53,066 nt of DNA from Butyrivibrio sp. (GTDB lineage: Bacteria; Bacillota_A; Clostridia; Lachnospirales; Lachnospiraceae), in the NCBI GenBank assembly GCA_017996845.1, contig JAGOGF010000006.1, positions 1 to 53,066 of the forward strand, written 5' to 3'. Below are positions 47,344 through 53,066 of the stretch, in pieces; the stretch's first letter is position 1; each line of letters starts with the position of its first letter. Under the pieces are notes generated by a model. The model saw nothing but the letters and a program-made list of their open reading frames with translations. It searched no databases and was not told the origin of the DNA. The position numbers and the translations under genes were made by a program.

Positions 47344-47871
47344 ATGAGCATGATGGACAAATTTCTAACTGCCATGAAATTGAATGGTGAAGATGATGAT
47401 TATTACGATTCTGACGAAGAATCGTATTATGATGCGAATGGCGCTGACGCTGTAAGAAAATCTCCCGTCGGAAAAGATGATCCATCAATTGAAATAGCAG
47501 AAGAGAAGTTAAAAAAAGCTCCAATCAAGTCAATGCCAGCTACACATACCAGAAAGTCAATGACAGCAGCAGGCATGGAAGTATGCGTGATTAAGCCGAC
47601 ATCAGTAGAAGATGCCAGAGAAATAACGGAAACACTTCTTGCAAATCGTACTGTAGTACTGAATCTGGAGGGGCTTGATGTTGATATTGCACAGAGAATT
47701 ATTGACTTCACTTCCGGTTCCTGTTTTGCAATTCATGGCAATCTGCAGAAGATATCCAGATATATTTTTATTATTACGCCTGCCAGCGTAGATATTTCCG
47801 GAGATTTTCAGGAAATTCTGAATGGTTCTTTTGATGACACTGTAGCCCATGATGGCCCATTGCAGATCTGA
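47344..47871 (+). CDS. sepF: Cell division protein SepF
   Basis: A 175-residue FtsZ-membrane linker. The N-terminus is a membrane-targeting helix type (MDKFLTAMKL), followed by an acidic, flexible linker (20-65) and the SepF core (about 75-155; PTSVEDAREITETLL and FTSGSCFAIHGNLQKI). GAGGAG precedes the ATG. It has its own promoter and terminator. Confidence 0.92.
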   Translation: MSMMDKFLTAMKLNGEDDDYYDSDEESYYDANGADAVRKSPVGKDDPSIEIAEEKLKKAPIKSMPATHTRKSMTAAGMEVCVIKPTSVEDAREITETLLANRTVVLNLEGLDVDIAQRIIDFTSGSCFAIHGNLQKISRYIFIITPASVDISGDFQEILNGSFDDTVAHDGPLQI

Positions 47872-47896
47872 TCATTTTGAGTTTCTTGCTTTTGTC

Positions 47897-47931
47897 AGCA
47901 GAAGCAGTCTAGTTTGCTTCTGCTTTTTTTT
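47897..47931 (+). terminator. Intrinsic terminator after sepF
   Basis: 10-bp stem AGCAGAAGCA (47897-47906) with TGCTTCTGCT (47915-47924), 8-nt loop, then a T run. Confidence 0.92.
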
Positions 47932-47959
47932 ATAAAGACACCCATAAGGAGTATAAGCT

Positions 47960-49063
47960 ATGAGCGATAGTCTAAACGTCAGCTATGAAGGAAAGCCATG
48001 TTATGATATCTTTTTTTCAGACCATTTTAATGATTTAAATACTAAAATTGATGAACTGGGTTTTATTAACAGGAAAATTGCAATTATCACAGATTCAAAT
48101 ATTGATCCTTTGCATGGGCAGTCTGTTCGTGATGCAATTGATACTTCCACACACAATGTTTTTTTGTTTGAAATTGAAGCAGGAGAAAATCATAAAAATC
48201 TGGAAACGGTTCATGACATATTTTCCTTTTTAATTTCTAATCATTTTGACAGACATGATTTGCTGATTGCACTTGGAGGCGGCGTTGTCGGTGATATTAC
48301 CGGATTCTGTGCAGCAACTTATTTGCGTGGAATTTCCTTTATGCAGATACCGACTACCTTGTTATCACAGACTGACAGCAGTGTAGGCGGCAAAACAGGT
48401 ATAGACTTTGATGGATATAAAAACATGATTGGTGCCTTTTATATGCCGCGTTTGGTCTATATCAACATTTCTGTTTTAAAAACTTTGGATGGGCGACAGT
48501 TTGCCTCCGGATTTGCTGAAGTAATGAAATACGGTTTGATCAAGGATCAGGATTTCTATATCTGGCTGCTTGATCATATTTATGAAATTGAAGACAGGGA
48601 TCCACAGACCTTGATATATATGATTCGCAGAAGTTGTGAGATTAAAAAAGAAGTTGTCGAAAAAGATCCACGGGAACAGGGAGAACGTGCACTCCTGAAT
48701 TTCGGACATACAATTGGACATGCAATTGAGAAAGCGCGCAAGTTTGAACTTCTGCACGGAGAATGTGTTGCTCTGGGAAGTATTGCTGCAGCACATATTT
48801 CATGGCAAAAACATATGATCAGTGATGAAGAGTATTATGAAATCAGAGATATGTTTGTTCCTTTTAATCTGCCAATAACAGTGGAAGATATTGATCCAGA
48901 TCAAATTATTGAATTAATGAAGTCTGATAAAAAAATGGATTCTGGTATCATACATTTTATTCTATTAAAAGGCATCGGAAAGGCTGTTATCCATACTGAT
49001 GTTACAGAAGATGAAATCAAAAATGCAATAAATGAACTGTTATATATTGAAAATGGTGACTGA
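47960..49063 (+). CDS. aroB: 3-dehydroquinate synthase
   Basis: A 367-residue NAD- and zinc-dependent enzyme of the shikimate pathway, converting DAHP to 3-dehydroquinate. Motifs: LGGGVVGDITGFCAATYLRG, PTTLLSQTDSSVGGKTG, KNMIGAFY and NFGHTIGHAIE with metal ligands. No other aro gene is in the window, so it is separate from any aro operon here. ATAAGGAG precedes the ATG. Confidence 0.94.
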   Translation: MSDSLNVSYEGKPCYDIFFSDHFNDLNTKIDELGFINRKIAIITDSNIDPLHGQSVRDAIDTSTHNVFLFEIEAGENHKNLETVHDIFSFLISNHFDRHDLLIALGGGVVGDITGFCAATYLRGISFMQIPTTLLSQTDSSVGGKTGIDFDGYKNMIGAFYMPRLVYINISVLKTLDGRQFASGFAEVMKYGLIKDQDFYIWLLDHIYEIEDRDPQTLIYMIRRSCEIKKEVVEKDPREQGERALLNFGHTIGHAIEKARKFELLHGECVALGSIAAAHISWQKHMISDEEYYEIRDMFVPFNLPITVEDIDPDQIIELMKSDKKMDSGIIHFILLKGIGKAVIHTDVTEDEIKNAINELLYIENGD

Positions 49064-49099
49064 TATTTTATCGTTTACACTAACAAAGGATGAAAAAAT

Positions 49100-49639
49100 A
49101 TGCAAAAGATATCCCCAAAAAAGAAAAGATTTCTGATATTTGACCTGTTTTTGTTTATATTACTTGTTTCTCTGGATCAGTTGACAAAACATCTTGCTGT
49201 TATAAGACTAAAGGATAAACCTGCAGTTCCGATTCTTAAGAACATTCTGGAACTGAATTACCTTGAAAACAAAGGTGCTGCATTTGGAATGCTGCAAAAT
49301 CAGAAAATATTTTTTGTATTAATTGCAGTTATGATTATGGTAATTATTGCCTACGTTCTTTTTCTGATGCCGGATGACAAAAAATACAATCTGATGCATT
49401 TTCTGCTGATTATGGTGTGTAGTGGTGCTTGTGGCAATATGATTGATCGATTAAGAAACAATTATGTTGTTGATTTTATTTATTTTGTCTTAATCAATTT
49501 TCCGATTTTCAATGTGGCAGATATCTATGTTACTGTATCAACAGCATTATTTATTCTGCTGTTCATTTTTGTATACAAAGAAAAAGATTTTGATTTTTTA
49601 AGTTTTAAACAGCAAAAAAAGTACCGGGAGATCAAATGA
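49100..49639 (+). CDS. lspA: Lipoprotein signal peptidase (signal peptidase II)
   Basis: A 179-residue membrane aspartyl protease with four helices. Motifs: LDQLTK, NKGAAFG, ACGNMIDR (catalytic Asp), VVDFI and FNVADIYV (second Asp). The C-terminal tail is K-rich and longer than usual. It overlaps the pseudouridine synthase start by four bases (ATGA). Confidence 0.94.
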   Translation: MQKISPKKKRFLIFDLFLFILLVSLDQLTKHLAVIRLKDKPAVPILKNILELNYLENKGAAFGMLQNQKIFFVLIAVMIMVIIAYVLFLMPDDKKYNLMHFLLIMVCSGACGNMIDRLRNNYVVDFIYFVLINFPIFNVADIYVTVSTALFILLFIFVYKEKDFDFLSFKQQKKYREIK

Positions 49640-50562
49640 GTGATAAGTTATATCATTATGTCGTAACGGATGATTTAGATAGTGAGCGCATTGACAAGGT
49701 TATCAGTACCCTGGCAGATTCATTTTCCCGTACCTACATCAAAAAAATGATGGATGAGAAAAGAGTAACTTTAAACGGGAAAACCGTTAAGCCAAGTACT
49801 ATTGTTTATGAAAATGATGCAATATCCATGCTGGTACCTCCTGCAAAAGAACTTTGTATTGAAGCTGAAGATATTCCACTTGATATTCTATATGAAGACG
49901 ACGATCTGCTGGTAGTCAATAAGCCCAAGGGCATGGTTGTACATCCCTCAGCAGGGCATTACAACGGGACATTGGTTAATGCTGTTATGTGGCATTGCAA
50001 AGGTCAGTTATCGGGCATCAATGGCGTCCTAAGACCTGGTATTGTGCATCGTATTGATAAAGATACTACCGGTTCTATTATGATATGCAAAAATGATGCG
50101 GCACATCAAAGCATTGCTGCACAGTTAAAGGAACATTCCATCTGCAGGATCTATCACGCAATTGTTTATGGAATTCTCCCGAATGACAGTGGGATTATTG
50201 ATGCACCGATCGGACGCAGCACTTCTGATAGAAAGAAAATGGCAGTTAATGTTCCGCATGCAAAGCATGCTGTAACACATTATCATACCATAAAACGATT
50301 TGAAGAAGACCAGATGACTTATATATGGTGTAAACTTGAAACCGGACGTACACATCAGATTCGGGTACATATGGCACATATTGGTCATCCGATTCTGGGC
50401 GATGAAGTATACGCGATAAATCGTAAATCGAAATGGAAACTGGAAGGGCAGTGTCTGCATGCCAAAACACTCGGGTTCATTCACCCGGTTACAGGTGAAT
50501 ATATTGAGACTGATGCACCTTTACCGCAATACTTTCAACATCTGCTGGATATTATGCATTAA
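49636..50562 (+). CDS. RluD-family 23S rRNA pseudouridine synthase
   Basis: A 308-residue enzyme: S4 RNA-binding domain (about 15-75, with RIDKVISTL and YIKKMM) and a pseudouridine synthase domain with catalytic Asp in HRIDKDTTG, plus TGRTHQIRVH. The target uridine cannot be told from sequence. lspA-rluD pairs are common in Firmicutes. Confidence 0.92.
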   Translation: MSDKLYHYVVTDDLDSERIDKVISTLADSFSRTYIKKMMDEKRVTLNGKTVKPSTIVYENDAISMLVPPAKELCIEAEDIPLDILYEDDDLLVVNKPKGMVVHPSAGHYNGTLVNAVMWHCKGQLSGINGVLRPGIVHRIDKDTTGSIMICKNDAAHQSIAAQLKEHSICRIYHAIVYGILPNDSGIIDAPIGRSTSDRKKMAVNVPHAKHAVTHYHTIKRFEEDQMTYIWCKLETGRTHQIRVHMAHIGHPILGDEVYAINRKSKWKLEGQCLHAKTLGFIHPVTGEYIETDAPLPQYFQHLLDIMH

Positions 50563-50595
50563 TTCTTCATTGTATAAACGATATGTTTATATTGG

Positions 50596-50624
50596 TTGAA
50601 TTTTCTGAAAAAACTGACTATACT
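50596..50624 (+). promoter_or_regulatory. Promoter of the cytidylate-kinase-like gene
   Basis: -35 TTGAAT (50596-50601), 17 nt, -10 TATACT (50619-50624). It lies 120 bases before the ATG, giving a long, AT-rich 5' leader with no recognised riboswitch. Confidence 0.6.
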
Positions 50625-50743
50625 AATAATTAGAACACCAATTACAATATATTTTTTTCAAAGATAGAAATCAAGGATTCAGATGCTTTAGATTAGACAG
50701 TATAAATACTATATATCATTAATACTAAACAGGAGGAACAACT

Positions 50744-51385
50744 ATGGATACAATTATTACAATTGGGAGAGAGTTTGGTTCCGGTGGAAGAGAAATTGGA
50801 GAATTGATAGCGGATCATTATAAAATTAAATGCTATGACAAAGATCTCCTGGCACGCGTAGCAAGAGAGAGCGGTTTCTGCCAGGAAATGCTTGAAAATC
50901 ATGATGAACGTCCAACAAATTCTTTTATGTATAACCTTGTAATGGATACCTATTCTTTTGGATATAATTCATCCAGTTTTGTAGACATGCCTATCAGTCA
51001 CAAAGTATTTCTTGCTCAGTTTGATACGATTAAAAAAATTGCATCTGAAGGTCCCTGTGTTATTGTTGGGCGTTGCGCTGATTATGCGTTAAGTGACCTT
51101 CCAAACGTTATAAATGTTTTCATACAGGCAGATGAGGCCACAAAAATCAAAAGAATCAGACAGCGTTTTGCAGATATCGCTTCAGATGAAAAAGCTCGTG
51201 ATATGATGAATCGAAAAGATAAACAACGCCAGAGTTATTACAATTATTATTCTTCCAAGAAATGGGGACGTGTTGACAGCTATGATCTGACTGTTAATTC
51301 CTCTAAACTTGGGATTGAGGGAACTGCCAATTTCATCATGCAGTTTGTAGAAGATTATGAAAAAGAAAAAAACAGCAATAAATAG
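50744..51385 (+). CDS. Cytidylate kinase-like family protein
   Basis: A 213-residue P-loop protein with GREFGSGGREIGE (about 8-20), typical of the cytidylate_kin_2 (AAA-like) family. A lid-type RIRQRF region and VIVGRCADY follow. It is not the canonical CMP kinase and its substrate is unknown. AGGAGG precedes the ATG. No terminator separates it from the recombinase 53 bases on. Confidence 0.85.
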   Translation: MDTIITIGREFGSGGREIGELIADHYKIKCYDKDLLARVARESGFCQEMLENHDERPTNSFMYNLVMDTYSFGYNSSSFVDMPISHKVFLAQFDTIKKIASEGPCVIVGRCADYALSDLPNVINVFIQADEATKIKRIRQRFADIASDEKARDMMNRKDKQRQSYYNYYSSKKWGRVDSYDLTVNSSKLGIEGTANFIMQFVEDYEKEKNSNK

Positions 51386-51392
51386 ATATGAA

Positions 51393-51438
51393 AATAGTGA
51401 TATAACTATTCGCAAAACACAGGTTTAACGAATAGTTA
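51393..51438 (+). repeat. Near-perfect inverted repeat before the recombinase gene
   Basis: Arms AACTATTCGCAAAAC (51404-51418) and GTTTAACGAATAGTT (51423-51437) match at 13 of 15 positions around ACAG; T51403 and A51438 also pair. Seen as two 13-bp arms with an 8-bp centre (ACACAGGT), it has the geometry of a lox or dif site. A third AATAGT box is at 51393-51398. The repeat ends directly before the GTG start codon. Confidence 0.75.
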
Positions 51439-52521
51439 GTGGTGAAAAAGATGCAAAATGGCCATAAAGACAACGAAAAATATTATTCCGAACAAGATAA
51501 AATCAATATAACAAAAATGCGGGAAGTGCTCACAACACTTCCTCATTTTTGTAAACAATACTTTCGCGGTATTGAAGAAGTTACTTCTGCAAGGACACGT
51601 CTGGGTTATGCTTATGATCTTCGGACATTCTTCGAATTTCTCCATGAAAAGAACAGCTTCTGCCAAAAAATGGAAATACCGGAGTACAAAATTTCTCTAC
51701 TGGATCAGCTTACACGTGAAGATATTGAAGAATATCTCGAATATCTTTCTTTGTATGATAAAGAAGGAAAAGAAATTTCCAATCTGGAGCACGGCAAGGC
51801 GCGTAAGATATCTGCTCTCCGCTCCCTGTACAACTACTTCTATAAAGCCGAACTGATTACCACTAACCCGCCATCTCTTATCAATATGCCCAAAATGCAT
51901 GAAAAAGCCATTATCAGACTGGAACCTGATGAAGTTGCAATTATGCTGGACAAGGTCGAAAACGGCGACAAATTGACAAAATCACAGCAAAAATATCATT
52001 CCAAGACAAAACTGCGTGATATTGCACTGATTACGCTTCTTCTTGGAACCGGAATCCGTGTATCTGAATGTGTTGGCCTTGATCTCACAGACATTAATTT
52101 TGACAATAATGGACTGAATATTCATCGTAAAGGTGGTTATGATACGATTGTATATTTTGGAGATGAAGTAGAGAAAGCGCTGAAGGATTACCTGGCAGAA
52201 CGTAAACAGATTATTCCTGTATCCGGAAGCGAAAATGCACTTTTTTTATCACTTCAGAACAGGCGTATTGTAGTGCGCTCTGTTGAAAATCTGGTCAAAA
52301 AATATGCCGGCAATGTAACCACACTTAAAAAGATCACCCCACACAAGCTTCGCAGTACCTTTGGTACAAATCTCTATAATGAAACAGGGGACATATACCT
52401 TGTTGCAGATGTTCTGGGGCATAAAGACGTAAATACCACGCGAAAGCACTATGCTGCGATTGATGATACCAATCGCAGAAAGGCAGCCAGGGTCATTCGT
52501 TTACGGGAAGATTTGCACTAA
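51439..52521 (+). CDS. XerS-like tyrosine recombinase
   Basis: A 360-residue site-specific recombinase. The N-terminal SAM-like core-binding domain (about 15-150) begins with the LPHFCKQYF pattern and the catalytic domain has R in GTGIRVSE, K in HRKGG, HKLR, LGHKD and the nucleophile Tyr in KHYAAI. Length, the early LP..Y segment and the insert before RDIALITLLLGTG (with KLTKSQQKYHSKTK) resemble single-protein XerS of streptococci more than XerC/XerD (about 300). Start GTG 51439 or ATG 51451. The inverted repeat directly upstream may be its target or operator. Confidence 0.85.
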   Translation: MVKKMQNGHKDNEKYYSEQDKINITKMREVLTTLPHFCKQYFRGIEEVTSARTRLGYAYDLRTFFEFLHEKNSFCQKMEIPEYKISLLDQLTREDIEEYLEYLSLYDKEGKEISNLEHGKARKISALRSLYNYFYKAELITTNPPSLINMPKMHEKAIIRLEPDEVAIMLDKVENGDKLTKSQQKYHSKTKLRDIALITLLLGTGIRVSECVGLDLTDINFDNNGLNIHRKGGYDTIVYFGDEVEKALKDYLAERKQIIPVSGSENALFLSLQNRRIVVRSVENLVKKYAGNVTTLKKITPHKLRSTFGTNLYNETGDIYLVADVLGHKDVNTTRKHYAAIDDTNRRKAARVIRLREDLH

Positions 52522-52642
52522 AATAACCAAAAATAACCCCCAAAAATTTTATGTATGTATCCCATCTCCTTACTTTGACGGTTTAAAACTTGGAGCAGAT
52601 GGTGTTTCAACAGCGCTGATGATACCATTTACCATAAAAAGC

Positions 52643-52675
52643 CTCACTATGATAAAATTCATTTATCATAGTGAG
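52643..52675 (-). terminator. Hairpin with minus-strand terminator form
   Basis: 14-bp perfect stem CTCACTATGATAAA (52643-52656) with TTTATCATAGTGAG (52662-52675). Read on the minus strand it is followed by GCTTTTT, as an intrinsic terminator; on the + strand there is no T run. Confidence 0.6.
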
Positions 52676-52833
52676 ACCTGATTATAACTATTTATAGGAA
52701 AACTGCCTAATACTTGTAATATTGTTCGTATTTCAAGGGTAATATTTTTCCAGTATCTCAGCATATTCGTTTGGTATCGTTTTACATATATTTGCATTTT
52801 CTTGGGCAAACTGTTTGAGTATTACGATGGAAA

Positions 52834-52922
52834 AGTGCAGCATTTTCGGGAAAACAGTGCACCTCTATTCGCTTAATTAGTGCACCACTTTCCGCAGAGC
52901 AGTGCAGTTACTATCTTTAATC
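52834..52922 (+). repeat. Four 22-23 bp terminal repeats of the IS21 element
   Basis: AGTGCA at 52834, 52856, 52879 and 52901, spaced 22, 23 and 22 bp. The middle two share AGTGCACC and a later pyrimidine-rich TTCGC or TTCCGC block. Likely transposase-binding sites. Confidence 0.7.
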
Positions 52923-52981
52923 CTATAATGAAGATGGCACGTAAACCATACGTGACTAATAATTATAGGAGGACGATAATC

Positions 52982-53066
52982 ATGATCGATTACCGAGAAA
53001 TAATCCGCTTGAAATCAGCGGATTACAGCAACACAAGTGTTGCATCCAGCACTGGAAGTTCCCGAA
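52982..53066 (+). CDS. istA: IS21-family transposase IstA, N-terminal part
   Basis: 28 codons before the window ends. The N-terminus MIDYREIIRLKSADYS, then VASSTGSSR, matches the first helix-turn-helix of IstA transposases. AGGAGG lies 9 bases before the ATG. IstB should follow outside the window. Confidence 0.8.
   Translation, partial: MIDYREIIRLKSADYSNTSVASSTGSSR

Larger units (their letters stand above)
52522..52981. other. Gap holding a hairpin and an IS21 left end
   Basis: 460 bases without a complete gene. It has the hairpin at 52643-52675, nothing recognised between 52680 and 52827, then four IS21-type repeats (52834-52922) and the istA ribosome site AGGAGG (52967-52972). Confidence 0.6.
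52828..53066 (+). mobile_element. IS21-family insertion sequence, left end only
   Basis: The element is cut by the window edge. Its left end probably begins near TGG at 52828. Four AGTGCA boxes at 52834, 52856, 52879 and 52901 recur at 22-23 bp, like the multiple terminal repeats bound by IS21 transposase, and the partial gene at 52982 encodes an IstA N-terminus. The exact boundary and target duplication need the right end. Confidence 0.75.

Noticed and set aside
52545..52640. Minus-strand frame of about 20 codons after the 52643 hairpin.
   Set aside because: Too short to recognise and lies after a terminator; no evidence it is a gene remnant.
52676..52708. Reverse-strand stretch resembling one arm of a Firmicute dif site (TTTTCCTATAA).
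   Set aside because: Only one arm matches (about 8 of 11); the other arm and centre do not. The repeat at 51403-51438 is the better site candidate.

Overview
The window reads as a chromosomal stretch of a clostridial Firmicute, most likely a Lachnospiraceae member. This is an inference from Shine-Dalgarno-rich intergenic regions, moderate-to-low GC by eye, TTG/GTG starts behind strong ribosome sites, and families common in that group (DUF4321, DUF5662, DUF1292, a 950-residue PBP2, SepF beside an HlyD-like protein). No tRNA, rRNA or CRISPR array was seen. Nearly all genes lie on the + strand.

Layout. 1-1276: 3' end of a MutS-like ATPase, then RNase HI. 1397-4202: a metalloid-resistance operon (ArsR repressor, YraQ/ArsP-type permease, small 4Fe-4S protein, thioredoxin-like protein, thioredoxin-type arsenate reductase) with two ArsR-like dyads and a terminator. 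4389-6569: an FtsH-type membrane protease overlapping a free-standing YloV/DegV-like C-terminal domain. 6603-7244 (minus): a metallophosphoesterase. 7368-10647: a copper operon, csoR-copA, with the CsoR box inside its promoter and a CopZ-like domain fused to the CopA C-terminus. 10747-14415: an intact GH13 amylase, dUTPase and a membrane GGDEF protein. 14606-18613: a Gld-like ABC export operon. 18778-22470: gltX, a UvrD/Rep helicase and a convergent DUF1292 gene.

22710-27636: a GH13 debranching-enzyme homologue whose catalytic residues are all replaced, a DUF5662 protein, and peptidase T fused to a nuclease-like domain. 27696-36217: miaB, mutS, mutL, miaA and a methionine gamma-lyase family gene, joining mismatch repair with tRNA A37 modification. 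36297-45214: DUF4321, radC, mreB, mreC, mreD, mrdA, rodA, mgsA and a D,D-carboxypeptidase lipoprotein, a cell-elongation and wall cluster. 45280-50562: an orphan P-loop protein, an HlyD-like membrane protein, sepF, aroB, lspA and an RluD-type pseudouridine synthase. 50744-52521: a cytidylate-kinase-like protein and a XerS-like tyrosine recombinase. 52828-53066: the left end of an IS21-family element with the start of istA.

The most unusual points are: (i) a 36-bp near-perfect inverted repeat directly before the XerS-like recombinase, with a dif/lox-like geometry; (ii) the GH13 pseudoenzyme; (iii) two in-frame gene fusions (CopA-CopZ and nuclease-like-PepT) that each keep an internal ribosome site and ATG at the junction; (iv) an arsenate-reductase operon with no ArsB or Acr3 but with an iron-sulfur and a thioredoxin-like partner.
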